DNA of 64,000 nucleotides from Mustela lutreola (GCF_030435805.1 NC_081291.1:13725001-13789000); one strand, 5' to 3'; positions 16,518-59,885 are shown, numbered from the stretch's first letter. A program made the numbers and translations. The notes: generated by a model from the sequence alone, not told the origin.

Positions 16518-17056
16518 CAGAGGTTGACAAAGCTTTTCTATAAAGGGTCAGATAGTAAATACTTTTGGATTTGTGGGCCATAGGGTCTCTCTCTTTTTTT
16601 TTTTTTTTTTTTTTTTAAGATTTTACTTATTTATTTGACAGACAGAGATCACAAGCAGGCAGAGAGGCAGGCAGAGAGAGAGAGAAGGAAGCAGGCTCCC
16701 CGTTGAGCAGAGAGCCTGATGCGGGGCTCGATCCCAGGACCCTGCGATCATGACCTGAGCCGAAGGCAGAGGCTTTAACCCACTGAGCCACCCAGGCGAC
16801 CCCGGCCATAGGGTCTCTTGCAATTTCGAATTCTGCCACTGTCTTGCAAAAGTAGCTCTGGACGATATGTATATGAATTTATGTGTCTGGGTTCCATTAA
16901 GACTCTATTTACAGACACTGAAGTTTGAATTTCATAAAATTTTTGCATGTCATGAAATATTACTCTTGATTTCCTTCAACCATTCCTAAAATGTAAAAAC
17001 TATTCTCAGCTCTGGCAAGCCAGATCTGGCCAGTGAGTTGTATTTGCAGACCTCTG
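16518..17056 (+). mobile_element. MER58-type hAT-Charlie transposon inside the MLT1
   Basis: Inverted ends CAGAGGTTGAC at the left and the reverse complement of CAGAGGTCTGC at the right. Internal words are TATAAAGGGTCAGATAGTAA and TGAATTTCATAAAATTTTTG. It is split by a SINE at 16591-16803. Confidence 0.75.
16591..16803 (-). repeat. CAN-SINE inside MER58
   Basis: Exact 15-bp duplication GGCCATAGGGTCTCT at 16576-16590 and 16804-16818. Third layer of the nest. Confidence 0.95.
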
Positions 17057-17109
17057 TTCTAGCCTATTGGATAAGAGGCCACACGGAGGTGTTGACCTTA
17101 AAATTAGAA

Positions 17110-17585
17110 GAGTCAATTATTTTACCAACAGAAATGGGCTCGTTCAGGAATAGCAGAGAATTGCAATTCAGGGGAAGCAAACTATGGTAAAAACCACAGG
17201 TTTGTCCAACAAACAAAAGAGAGGATTTCATGGAGAAAGAGGAAGTTGGGAAGGGTTGTTTTGAAGGGAAGTCCGCTGCGGGGAACCAGGAGTTTGGGCT
17301 GATGATGGTTTCTCATTGGCTGATGCTTGGATAGTCAACTGGATAGTCCTTATAGGACGTGCAATGTCCACCTTTTCCTGTTGGGTGCATTAAATGATAA
17401 TTCCTTCCTGTTGATATTTCTGTTTAGGGTCTGTAATTGACATTTCTTCCTGTAATTGAAATGCGGTGGTACCGGCAGGAGACCTCCCCCTTCTGGTCTT
17501 CAACTGCATTTCAGGAAGGTTTCCCTTTATTAATTTTCACCAAGGCGAGCTAGATGCTCCGATTGCTACACACCTGATCTTCCAG
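17110..17585. other. Unclassified insertion within the MLT1
   Basis: AT-rich sequence with no gene. It separates two parts of the MLT1, so it is probably another old element. I do not recognise the family. Confidence 0.4.
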
Positions 17586-17840
17586 TCCAGCCACTGGCAG
17601 ATTGTAGCAGATTGCCTGAGCCAGCCAAGTCCAGCAGAGGGACTGCCCAGGCAACCTATGGGGTCCCCAAAACAGTTGATCCCTGTTGTATACCCACTCC
17701 AGTTTGGGGTGATTTGTTATGATTTGTTACACAGCAATAGCTAACTAGTACACCAGGTCTAGAGGATTTTTTCCAGGCGTAGGAAAACACGAGAGACTTT
17801 GAAAGACACTTCACATTGGCTTTAAACAATAAGAAAGAAT

Positions 17841-18034
17841 GGGGCTCGCGGATGGCTCAGTAGGTTAGGCATCTGACTCGATTTCAATTCAGGTTTTGAT
17901 CTCAGGGTGGTGAGACTGAGCCCCGTTTTGGAGTCTCTCTCTTTTTCTCTTCCTCTGCCCCTCATGCTCATGCATGCATGCTCTCTCTCTCTCTCCAAAA
18001 TATAAGTAAAAAATAAAAATAAATAAAATAAAAA
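17841..18034 (+). repeat. Older CAN-SINE
   Basis: Plus strand; diverged head GGGGCTCGCGGATGGCTCAG, CATGCATGCATG in the body and an A-rich tail. Confidence 0.85.
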
Positions 18035-18422
18035 GGAAATCACAAAGTCCACATTCTCCAGATTTAATTCATGTTGTCAAGATTTTGTGAACGGGCTCAT
18101 TCCTAATGTGTCCTTGTTATATTCTGCTTAGAAATGATTTCCGGGTCAGATTTTCCTCAGCCTACCAGAACCCCAGGAAGTCCTGCCGTGTTGTGAATGC
18201 AAGATGCACTGGGAGCATAGTGATCTCAGTAATGGGGGACTCTCCTCTAATCTTTATAGGGTGCCAGGCTCCTGTTCTCCGAACAGCCCTGCCAGGTTTG
18301 TGCGAGTTGATTCCATCGTACAGGTGCAGCATAGAGCCTCAGAGAAACAGATTGTCAAAGCCAAGTCACCCAGTGAATGATGTGTGGTGGGGGCGGGGCA
18401 GGGGGAAGTCACCCAATGAGTG

Positions 18423-18455
<33 letters not shown>
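18423..18455. repeat. GT dinucleotide microsatellite
   Basis: About 15 GT units. The neighbouring GTCACCCARTGARTGATG motif occurs twice (18366 and 18408), a short direct repeat. Confidence 0.9.
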
Positions 18456-18456
<1 letters not shown>

Positions 18457-18519
18457 TGTGCTGCACTGCGGAGCCAAGTCCAACTTGATTGGGGCTTTCG
18501 TTTCTCCAAGCATTTCCAA

Positions 18520-18716
18520 ACTGCCGCATCCTTGACATTCGGGGCTAGATCATTGTTTGTGGTGCAGGCTGTCCTGTGTATTGTAGGATGCCTAGCAACA
18601 CCCCAGCCTTGATCCGCAAGATGCCAGCAGCAACCCTTCCCGTTGTGACAATTAAATATGACTCCAGACATGGCCCGGTGCCCCCAGCGGGTAGTTGAGA
18701 GCTACTACTCTAATCT
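18520..18716 (-). mobile_element. MER5A-type transposon remnant
   Basis: GTCCTGTGTATTGTAGGATG, AGATGCCAGCAGCAACC, ATATGACTCCAGACATGG and TTGAGAGCTACTACTC, the reverse complement of MER5A. Confidence 0.8.
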
Positions 18717-18726
18717 TTTGTTCTGC

Positions 18727-19335
18727 TGTAGTGGGTTGAGTGGTGGCCCCCAAAGTGATATGTCCAAGTCCTAAACCCAGAATCTGTGACTGTTGCCTTA
18801 TTTGGAAACAGGGTCTTTGCGGATGTAATTAAGAATCTCAAGACGAGATCATTCTGGATTATGTAGGTAGGTCTTCAATCCAATGACAAGTGTCCTTATA
18901 AGAGACGAAAGACAGGGCATCTGGGTAGCTCAGTCATTAAGCATCTGCCTTTGGCTCAGGTCATGATCCCGGGGCTCGGTGGGGAGCCTGCTTCTCCCTC
19001 TCCCTCTCCCACTGCTTGTGTTCCTCTCTTGCTGTGTCTGTCTCTGTCAAATAAGTTAAATCTCAACAACAAAAAAAAAAAAGAGAGAGAGAGAGAGACC
19101 GAAGAGGAGACACACAGAGGCAGAAGGCCATGTGGACATGAAGCAGAGACCGGAGTAATGTGGCCATAGCCAAGGAACGCGTGGATCCTCCCCTAGAATT
19201 ACAGAGGGACTATGGCTGTTCACACTTGAATTTCAGACTTCTGGCTTCCAGAATTGTGAGAGAATAAATTTCTGTTGTTTTAAGCCAGCTGGTTTGTGGT
19301 ACTTCCTTAGGGCAGCAGAGGAAACTCACCCCTGC
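18727..19335 (+). mobile_element. MaLR-like LTR fossil with a SINE inside
   Basis: Order of LTR words: ATATGTCCAAGTCCTAAACC, CTTATTTGGAAACAGGGTC, GTGTCCTTATAAGAG, CCATGTGGACATGAAG, AGAATTGTGAGAGAATAAAT. Solitary LTR of the MaLR group, old. Confidence 0.65.
18914..19082 (+). repeat. CAN-SINE inside the MaLR-like LTR
   Basis: GGGCATCTGGGTAGCTCAG to a TCAAATAAGTTAAATC tail. The body is shortened. Confidence 0.88.
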
Positions 19336-19439
19336 TTGTGGCGGGCACATGACTTGAGCAGAGAGACACTGTTCACTCCCACGGGGCTCATGCTCTCTTT
19401 ACAGTGAAACCCCCAAGCTATGATCATCCACTATTTTAC

Positions 19440-20445
19440 TTTTAATGTATGCTTCATTTTTCTCCTTCCGGAAAGTCCTAAGAACTCCCTTTGCTGTGGC
19501 CTGCAGCCCCTTGTGGTTGCCTTGGGGAGGGAGATGCATGACTGCCTGTGTCCCTATACCTAGCATGTGCCTGGACCATTCAGTGTGCAGATGCGAAGTC
19601 ACTTGTCAACCGTGGCGCAGTGGTGATCAAGAAATATTTGTTGCACAGTGCTCTAGGAGATGAGCAGGACCACCCAGAAGGCAACGAAAGTACAGAGAGG
19701 AGAGGGGACCTGCCCAAGGCCACCACCTGGAGGGTAGAACTCGAATTTGCGTCCCCCAGGTGTTCAGGCCTCAGTTTTCACGTCTGTGAAATGGGAATAA
19801 GACAGTGCTTCATCCAGAAAACTGGAGGACAGTTGCACTTCAGAACTGGGAGGTTTTTTGGTACCTTATGAAAGTAATCGAGTGTAAAAGTTCCTGTATA
19901 TTGGGTGATGCCCCTGGGAATCTAGGAACAGCCTTTAAGCAAAGGCATAAATAATGGATAAACAGGGATACAAAGGGGTAATTGACCATTGAAATGGACT
20001 GGGTCAGCACAGTGGGAGGTGGTTCTTCTGCACTGGAAACTGGGTTCTCCTCCTGGTGTGAGTCTGGCTAGAAGACAACCAAGCCAAAGAGTGGGAAAAG
20101 GAAGGGTTTTATTCGCAACAAGTAGGGAGACCACGGAGGATATTTCCCAAAGTAGTGTTCTCTCCCTCCTCCCTACAACAAAATTGGGGAAGTTTTAAGC
20201 TAAGGATTCATGCATATTTATGAAGGGGCTTGGCAAAGGAAAGATCAGTAGAGAACTGGGGCAAAAGTCATCAGTGTTTGAGAGCTCAAAGGGGTTTAAA
20301 TTCTGCAATGACTCAAGACTGTGTGTTGGGTCAACCCTTACTTCTAAAACAGCGCTGGGAGTATGACCCCTGATTTATTGTCTGAAATGGTAAGGCTCGC
20401 CCCTGGCCTGGTAGTGGATGCTAGTTTTCAAGTTCTTTTGTTTCT
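19440..20445. other. Intergenic stretch with faint MIR traces
   Basis: Possible MIR at 19640-19800 (AGGGGACCTGCCCAAGGCCA; CACGTCTGTGAAATGGGAAT). The remainder is unique and non-coding in appearance. Confidence 0.4.
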
Positions 20446-20459
20446 TCTTCTTCTTCTTC

Positions 20460-20662
20460 TTTTTTTTTTTTAAGGTTTTATTTATTTATTTGGCAGAGAG
20501 AGAGAGAGAGAGGAGAGAGGAAACACAAGCAGGGGAGTGGGAGAGGGAGAAGCAGTTTTCCCGAAAAACTGGGAACCCAATGAGGGGCTTGATTCCAGGA
20601 CCCTGGGATCATGAACCTGAGCCGAAGGTAGATGCTTAGTGACTGAGCCACCCAGGCACCCA
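20460..20662 (-). repeat. CAN-SINE
   Basis: Flanked by TTCTTTTGTTTCTT copies. A CTT-rich run precedes the poly-T end. Confidence 0.92.
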
Positions 20663-21029
20663 CATTCTTTTGTTTCTTTAAAATCACTAAGTATTAAGGT
20701 CTATTTTTCTGCAATTTGAACATATCCCAGGAAGTTCCGCAATTGGACTTGAAAATGTGCTTGGGCAATGAGGGCCTTTCAGGTGTAGATCAAAGTGGCT
20801 GGGAACCTAAAATGACTTCTTACGTTAAGAAAGCTGTGGTTCATCTTTCTTTTTTGGGAACCCTTCACCCTACCCTACTCCAGAACTACATCTGGAGTTC
20901 TGGTCCCACCTGAAGAAAAAGTTGGGTTTCCAGAGCCTTTTGGAATTGGGGATTTCAGACTGAGGACCCATAACAGTATCTTGAAGAGCTGTGGGCAGAA
21001 TTGGGGAGTGATGGTCATGGACACTATTT

Positions 21030-21220
21030 ATTTATTTATTTATTTATTATTTTTAAAACATTTCTTTTCAGTGTTCCAAAATTCATTGTTTATGCACCAC
21101 ACCCAGTGCTCCATGCAATAAGTGCTCTCTTTAATACCCACCACCAGACTCACCCAACCTCCCAACCCCTTCCCCTCCAAAACCTTCAGTTTGTTTCTCA
21201 GAGTTCATGGGCACTATTTA
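21030..21220 (-). repeat. Carnivore L1 3' UTR end
   Basis: CAGTGTTCCAAAATTCATTG, CACCACACCCAGTGCTCCAT and CACCAGACTCACCC are the reverse complement of young carnivore L1 3' UTR. Severely 5'-truncated. Confidence 0.75.
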
Positions 21221-21243
21221 GTGAGGTCTCAGTAAATTTGGTA

Positions 21244-21608
21244 GGATGGAGAAGGAAGGAGGGAAGAAAGGGGGGAGGGGGGAGGAGGAGGAAGGGAGAA
21301 GAGGAAGAAATTGTTGGAGAGGAGGAGGGAAGCCAGGAGGGCAGGGGTGGGGGTTAGAGGAGGGGTGGAGAGGAGGAGGGATGAAGCAGAAGAGAAGGGG
21401 AAGGAAGTAGGTGGGGGAGGAGCAAAGAAAGGGGAAAGTGGGGGGAAAGGGGGAGGGGAGGAAGAAAGCTGAAGGCGGGGAGGAGAAGAGAAGGAGGGGG
21501 AGGAAGTGGGGAAGAATGGAGGAATTGGGGTCAGAGGGAGGAGGGGGAGGAGAAGTTTAGGGAGGAAGAAGGGGGGAGGTGGGGGGAAGTGGAGGGAGGT
21601 GGGAGAGC
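21244..21608. repeat. 365-bp purine-rich tract
   Basis: Nearly pure G/A on the plus strand with very few pyrimidines, in units like GGAGGA and GGGAAAG. It lies 500-600 bp upstream of the probable SLC27A1 first exon. Confidence 0.9.
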
Positions 21609-22099
21609 AAGCCTCTAGCCCACATTTGTGAATGAGAGAATTTCAGCTCCAGCTCACGTGACAGCTCCGGTCCTCGATTTCTTTACCTGTAAAATGGGGT
21701 GAGCACAACAGGGCTACCTGACAGGATAAGAGCGCAGCTGTGTTTACTGGGCATTGCTGACTCTGCTGATCCCTGGCCAAGAAAATAGCCATCCAGTGGC
21801 TGGCTCTCGGCCTGTCCTCCAGATCTGCCCGCTTGCCCCCCATTCCACCAACCCTGGGCAACTACAGGCACCAATGGTAGCATGTGGGAGGGGTGGGAGC
21901 CTGCCCAGCCCTGTCCTCCAAATGGTGCTGGAAGCAGGCCCTGGCTGCCTCCCAAGGAGAGCGCTGAGAAGGTCGGCCAAAGCAAGGCAGAAAACAAGCT
22001 GGGGTGGGGTGGGCAGGGGGGCAAAGGAGGGGGAGCTTGGAGGGAGGGATCCAAGGCGGTGGCCTGCATGGGCACAGCACAGGCAGAGCCGGGCCCAGG

Positions 22100-22241
22100 A
22101 GTCTGCAGAAATAGTGGTTCCGGAGGGCCCCCACTCTCAGGCTAGGTTTGGAGTCCTCTGTCTTGGCCTCATCGTCCCTGCCTCAGCTTCTGGGAACCCT
22201 CGAGGAAGCGGCTAAGACTGAGGGTCTGTGCACCGCTCCAG
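22100..22241 (+). other. SLC27A1: Candidate non-coding first exon of SLC27A1
   Basis: The exon holding the ATG is preceded by a proper acceptor (CCTCCCCAG), so an upstream 5' UTR exon is required. A strong CAG|GTAAG donor at 22241/22242 lies 1.4 kb upstream and fits; the left edge is a guess. A weaker alternative donor, CAG|GTCGG, stands near 22852. CAGE or RNA-seq would decide. Confidence 0.4.
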
Positions 22242-22599
22242 GTAAGCCAGGGTCCAGGGTAGTGGGCAGCCAGGCCAGCGCTGGCCCGTGCCTGATCAGG
22301 AGGGCTTTTGGGTCTCTGGGTGGGCATTTAGAACTTCGGGTGTGGCGGGTAGGAACAAGATTTTGCGTTATGGATTGGGGATTAGTTGAGTCCTTGAAAT
22401 GTATAATTAAGACTGAGGTGGGGTTTGGATTTAGAACCTCCCGAGGCTCCTAGACTGTGAGTTTAGGACTCTCCGGATTCCTTGAATGTGTAAGACCCAA
22501 GAGGCGTCGCAGCCTAGACTCAGGATAAACGGGGCGAGAACCCAGTACACACAGGCCCTGGGTGTGATCCGAGACTTTCTGGTCCCCCGGGCTAGGAAT

Positions 22600-23632
22600 C
22601 CGTTTGCCATCCAGTGCTCAGCACTGAGCCACGCCCCTAGGGTGCGGGAGCACGTGTTTTCTAAACGCCGCTCGGGGGCAGGAGTGGGGGAGCCGTTTGG
22701 GTGACTCCAAGACAGCGGTCGCCCTTTCTGGGCCATTCTAGGCTCCGGTCTCGTTGGCCGTCGTCTCTCTGGCCTGGGGCCCCTCTCTATGGTCGTGGCC
22801 TCCCGAAAGAGGCGGGCTTTGGCTGAGCGGCTGCGGAGCTCGTATCAGGACAGGTCGGAAGATAGCCTTGGGGCGGGCCTAGGTTGGCAGATGGGGAGGG
22901 GCCTAGGGCTCTAGGTGGGCCAGAGGGAGGTCCAGAGGGTGTCGATTGGGCCAAAGCCCGAGGGCGGGGCCAGTGGCCGGGGATGGAACCTGGGCCTGGG
23001 TTAGGGGCGGGCCGGGGGGGGGGCCTAATTGGGAGTGGGCGGGGCGTGGATTGTGGGCGGGACCAGAGGCCAATCTGGGGGCGGGGCCCAATGAATGGCG
23101 GAGTAGAGATAGAAACGGGTCTTGGAGGAAAGCCCCGGACCTGTGGGAACTGGGGTGGATCCTGTAACCGAGGACGGCGCTAGATCACGGCAATGGAGGA
23201 AGGCTGATCAAGTGCCTGGGAAGGGCCTGTGTCTGTGGTAGGGACGAGGTGGAGCCCATGTTTGGGGCCAAGTCGTGAGCCTGGAGCTTGGGTTCAGAGC
23301 CCAGCCGCTAGGTCAAGACGTGGGGTAGGTCTTGACAGTGACTGGCGGAGTCTAAGAGCTGCGTCTGAGGGCGTGGCCTGTGCTAAGAATTGGCAAAGAG
23401 GCTAGAGCCGGGCTAAGAAGAGGAGGGAGGCCTGTGCCCAGCATGGGAAGGAGCGGAGCTCTGATCCGGGGGCGGAGTCTGTCGGGACCCGGCTAATTCC
23501 AGGCATGAGGGCGGGGCTCGAAGGGGGTGGCCTGGGCTCCCTGAGGAGGCGGGGCCAGGGCCTGGGGGCGGAGCTCATTCCGGGGGCGGGGCCCCAGCCT
23601 TCCGCGGCCTGAGAGCTCTCCGCCTCCCCAGG

Positions 23633-23640
<8 letters not shown>
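22600..23640 (+). promoter_or_regulatory. GC-box-rich CpG region around SLC27A1 exon 2
   Basis: Many GGGCGGGG/GGGCGGAG boxes and frequent CG steps run from about 22640 to 23640. In mammals the 5' end of SLC27A1 is CpG-rich. It may act as promoter, as intronic enhancer, or both; an alternative start here would place the first exon close to the ATG. Confidence 0.5.
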
Positions 23641-55641
<32,001 letters not shown>

Positions 55642-56880
55642 TGCTCCTCCTCTGCTTGCTAGAGGCTGCCAGCTGGGCCTTGCCCGTGACGCAAGCTTGA
55701 GCCAGACAGCCCTGCCTGCGGAGGGGCTGGCCCAGATGCTCCAGGTGGGGCCATCCTGGTGCCGCGCAGCTGGATCCCGGCAGGAGCCCCCGGCTCTCCT
55801 AGCTTCACTTTCCTCTTTTCTCCTCTAGGCTCTCTCCTGCCTGAATCCTGGCTTCTGTGTTTATGTGTGTGTGTGTCTTCTCCCTGCTTCCGTTCCATCT
55901 GTCCTCACCTCTTCCCTCTCTCCTCCTCTGCTCTCTCCTGGGATCTATAGGCGTGCAGGGCCTCGTTGCCCTCGAGGGGCATCCCTGCTGGGTCCTGGAC
56001 CCAGAGTGGAGCCTCCTGGCTTCCCTCTCAGCTGTGCCTTAAGGAGCCTCTGTCCAGGCCTCCCCAGGCTGCCGGACTCCAGGGCATCCTCGCCCTCTCT
56101 GAGTGCCAGGCAGACCCTCCATCCTCCCCACCGGCCCCCGAGCAGAGGAGCCACAGGTGGTTCGCCCCACTCACCTGGATGTAGGGGGGCATTGTTAAGG
56201 GACCTCCAGGCCAGCTAGAGATCTCCCAGGCTGGGCCATTTGCCCTTTGCACTTGACCATCTTTGCTGGGTCTCCCATACACACTCTCTGCCCTTCCTGA
56301 TGCCCGGAAGGTTCCAGAATCAACTCTTACCCCTTGGACATTGCCCCTGCCCACATGTCTCCTTTTAGGCGTCTCTACGGAGCTCCTGTTAGAGGGGGGC
56401 CTTGAAGATTGCATTGGGTGGCTGTTCGGCTCACTGTTCAGATGCCCACCCCGGCAGAGGCCTCTCGGTGTCCCCATTTGGCACGGCTACTGCTGGGACC
56501 CATAGGAGTGGCAGCAGGGGTGTCAGGGGAGGGCTCATGCCTGGGGGGTGGTGTCCGAGATGGACTTTTGGGCCTTGGGGGTTCCAGCCTGTTGAATATC
56601 CCCACTGGCCTCGTTGGTGATGATGACCCAGTGCTGGTGGTGACATCCTGGACGACACAGCCAGGATGGCTCGGACATCCCCGTTGGCCTTGTTGGTGGC
56701 TCATCCTGGACTCCCATGGTTGGGACTGGCCTCCCAGACTGTCCATCCTGCTCTCCTCCCGCAGCAGCATCCAGTCCCACAAACACTGGGACCAGCGCTG
56801 TTGCATGTGGGCCTTTCCAAGCACCAAGGTTTTGTTTCCTGGTTGAATTCAAGAAATAAACCTGCAGAGTGTCTGGTGCC
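55642..56880 (+). other. SLC27A1: SLC27A1 3' untranslated region
   Basis: About 1.24 kb from the stop to the region just after the AATAAA at 56855-56860. It is free of recognisable interspersed repeats, unlike the flanks, which fits an exon. No further splice sites are needed. Confidence 0.75.
56855..56860 (+). terminator. SLC27A1 poly(A) signal AATAAA
   Basis: A canonical hexamer 1.2 kb after the stop, with a TGT/GT-rich stretch (GTGTCTGGTG) about 10 bp further on. Cleavage is expected near 56875-56880. Confidence 0.75.
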
Positions 56881-57790
56881 TGAATCCCGGTTATTTACTG
56901 TCTGTCTCCATGTGGCGCGGAACCCTTTCTGAGTTTCAGATGGCAGGACTTTTTGCTGGGGAACTCATGGTCACTTCTTGCTGCCCCCGCGTGGCCTGTA
57001 AGCGCAGTTGCAGGGCCTCTGGGGTCTGGGGACTGGCTGCATATGGGGGTGGGGGTGAGGTGAGGGGAGGTGGGGGAGTGAGGAGGGGTGGGAGATGGGG
57101 GTCTTGGGGGTGCAGAAGGGTGGTTAGCATCCTCCCTACCTCCCGGCAGCCTCTGGGGCCTCACAGAGTCCTGCACCAGCCTCAGCCCCAGGGAAGGGAC
57201 AGTTGATCTGCCTGTGGGTTCTGGCAGGTGCCCCAGTGTGGCCCTAGCTCTGGGTGTGAGCTGCAAAGGGGCCCTTTGGAACTGGCTTTCCAATCCAGGA
57301 CTCCCAGCTCCAGAGTCTAGACACTCAATCCTAACTTCTGCTGTTTCCCCTTCAGTATTACAATGTCTGTCTCATCTTGTCTCCACTGCAGGGGACAGAG
57401 GAGGAAAGGGTTGCGATGCCTGAGCATTTGCTGGGAGGGGCCAGCCCTGAGAATGGATTGGGGCGGGGGATGGATCAAGCCCTAGTTGACTGGGGCTGGT
57501 CCTTGGATGCCCACCATCCACAAGGAGAGGGAGGCAGAAGGATCCACTGCCATTGGGGATGGAGTGTCCCCAGTATGCTGATAAAGCAAGTGCATCCCAT
57601 ATGACATCCCATCAGACCTCGCAACTGCCATGGTTCCCCTTATACAGATAAGAAAACAGGCACAAAGGCAGCTCCTGGTGAGAAAGCGGGCCAGCGGGAC
57701 CTTTCCCATTCCAAAGCCTGTGACTCTCATCAGGGTAAGAGGCTCCCTCTGAGCTGGCAGGGAAATAATCCTGGTGACTCTCGGCAGCAG
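56881..57790. other. Intergenic DNA after SLC27A1
   Basis: GGGGTGGGG-type G runs at 57040-57115. Otherwise unique, with no gene seen. Confidence 0.45.
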
Positions 57791-57794
57791 GCTC

Positions 57795-58262
57795 TGTGTT
57801 TGTCTTTTTAATTAATAACAGACTTTAAGTATTAGAGCCATTTCAGGTTCATAAAAAAATGAACAGAAAGTACAGACTTCCCATACACTCTACCCCGCAC
57901 CACTGTTTCCCTTACTATTTATGTCCTGCATTACCAACCTGGGTTTGTTACAACCGAGGAGTCTGTGCTCTCGCAATATTATTACCTGAAGTCTACGGCT
58001 TCCATCAGCTTCCACTCTGTATTGTACCTTCCTTGGGTTTTGACCTGCGTCCATTGTGATGGTGTCATCATTCCTCTGCCTTAAAAATCCCCTGTGTTCC
58101 CATCTCTTCATCCTTCCTATCCCAACCCCTGGCCCGTGGATCTTTTATGGTCTCCATAGCTTTGCTTTTTCTGGGTCATGCACTTGGAATCCCACAATGT
58201 ACAGCCTTTTCAAACCAGCTTCTTTGACTTAGCAAGATGCTTTTAAGATCCTTGCCTTTGGC
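57795..58262 (-). repeat. Old L1M 3' UTR fragment
   Basis: AGAGCCATTTCAGGTTCATA, ATGAACAGAAAGTACAGAC and TTTTTCTGGGTCATGCACTT. Minus orientation. Confidence 0.65.
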
Positions 58263-58271
58263 TGGCTTGAG

Positions 58272-58274
<3 letters not shown>

Positions 58275-58305
<31 letters not shown>

Positions 58306-58516
58306 TTTTGTTTTGTTTTAGGATTTTATTTTAAAGAGAGAGAGAGAGAGTAGGAGCAGGAGGGGCAGAGGGAGGGGGAGAGAGAGAATCTCAAGCAGAC
58401 TCCATGCTGAGCATGGATGGAGCCAGATGTGGGGGTGGATCCCAGAACCCTGAGATCGTGACCTGAACCAAAACCAAGAGTGAGATGCTTAACCAATTGT
58501 GCCACTCAGGTGCCCC
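58275..58516 (-). repeat. CAN-SINE with long poly-T/GTTTT end
   Basis: About 32 T then (GTTTT)n and a GA-rich body; ends GCCACTCAGGTGCCCC followed by a copy of AGCTTTT. Confidence 0.88.
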
Positions 58517-58938
58517 AAAAGCTTTTGTTGTTGTTGTTGTTTGTTTGTTTGTTTGTTTTGTGGAATAAGAAGTTCTGTGACTTGCCCCCAGGGACCATCA
58601 TTAGGTGGGGAGGAAAGCCAGAATCAGAAGGTGCTCAGGAAGGATGTGTACAGAGAGGATGTTTGTCCCTGTGTTATGGGAAGAGAAACTCGCTCCAGCC
58701 TGGCATCAATACGTGGGCCAGGAATGTCAGGGCTTAAGCGGTGTGTGAGGGACAAGGGGGGAGAAGCATGCTGGAGAGGGCATGGGGAGGAGGGAGAGTT
58801 GAGGACACGAGAGGCTTCCAGGGAGAGGTGGCTGTGATGAGGGAGCAGGAGGCTGGCTGAGGACAAAGCAAAAGCTGGCGCCTTGCACCCCCTCTTCACC
58901 CGCTCCCCTCCATATGTGTAGCATTCCTCAGGCACCCC

Positions 58939-59720
58939 TGACTGCCATAAAACGATAAATAGCTAACTTGCAGAGATCACAAACCTGCAAGTTGGTTTGC
59001 AAATGTCCTTGAGATTTACAAACAAAGAAGTTACCTTATCGATAGCCCAATTTCCAAAGACACAGAACTCAGTTCCTCAAGCCCTAATGTCACCCTCCCC
59101 TTCATAAAAAACCAAAGGAGGCGGAGGTAGAAGGAAAAGTAAATAAAGTTAAATTTCTTCTAAACCTAAATCTCATTAACAAGGATGCTTGATAGCAGGA
59201 ATGTAACATTCCACCAGGAGACTCCCAATTGTCTTTACTTGATAGTAACCAGGCCTTCAATATCCTGATAGTATTCTTTGCCCCAGTAGCCCTTCTGAAC
59301 ACCCCTTTGTCCTCACCTACCCAACTCCTGTGTATATAACCAGCCACTCCTCACAACCCGGGGCAGCTCTTCCCTGCCCACGGGTCCTGTCCCCATGCTT
59401 TTTTTTTTTTTTTTTTTTTAAAGATTTTATTTATTTGACAGAGAGAGATCACAAGTAGACAGAGAGGCAGGCAGAGAGAGAGAGAGGGAAGCAGGCTCCC
59501 CGCTGAGCAGAGAGCCCGATGCGGGCCTAGATCCCAGGACCCTGAGATCATGACCTGAGCCGAAGGCAGCGGCTTAACCCACTGAGCCACCCAGGAGGCG
59601 CCCCCCACCCCATGCTTTAATAAACCACCATTTTGCACCAAAGATGTCTTAAGAATTCTTTCTTTAGTCGTCAGCTCCGAACCTCACCCCACCGAACCTG
59701 ACTTAGGTTCTGGGACTTCA
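58939..59720 (+). mobile_element. Solitary ERV-type LTR (fossil), probably class I
   Basis: TG...CA limits, a TATATAA box at about 59332, AATAAA at about 59620 and a short R/U5-like end. No internal retroviral sequence lies beside it. A young SINE is inserted between the TATA and poly(A) words. Moderate age; looks close to whole as a single LTR. Family not named with certainty. Confidence 0.6.
59402..59607 (-). repeat. CAN-SINE inside the LTR
   Basis: CCCATGCTTT on both sides. Young class body; its end reads CCACCCAGGAGGCGCC, with a GAG insertion. Confidence 0.94.
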
Positions 59721-59739
59721 TCAGCTGGAGGCTAGGACC

Positions 59740-59885
59740 TTGCCTCTAACCTTTCAAGGGTCTCCCTCGCTCTGGGGAAGAGTCCAGTCTCCCGGGTGCT
59801 GCCATCCTGAAGGCTCTTTTCCTTCCATGGTGATTGGTTGTTTCCAGTCTGTGTCTTGCTTCCATGCTTTTACTCCTGCTGTCCC
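59740..59885 (+). repeat. 146-bp duplicated segment, copy 1 (probable source)
   Basis: Starts TTGCCTCTAACCTTTCAAGG and ends TCCTGCTGTCCC. It reads on into CAGGTCCCTGAACCC, L2-like sequence, so this copy is probably in its native place. Confidence 0.85.

Larger units (their letters stand above)
16290..17752 (+). mobile_element. MLT1-type ERVL-MaLR LTR fossil, interrupted
   Basis: Left part at 16290-16517 (GACTTGCTTTGACCAAGAGA). A middle fragment resumes after a MER58 insertion at 17057. The right end at about 17590-17752 finishes TTTGTTACACAGCAATAGCT then AACTAGTACA. Old, placental-wide family. Confidence 0.65.

Noticed and set aside
18360-18425. Paired GTCACCCARTGARTGATG motif as a regulatory direct repeat
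   Set aside because: Beside a GT microsatellite, so slippage or local duplication is the simpler reading.
22884-23183. Gly/Arg-rich open frame near the SLC27A1 5' end
   Set aside because: It comes from GGGCGGGG boxes; there is no conserved protein and it lies in a probable intron.
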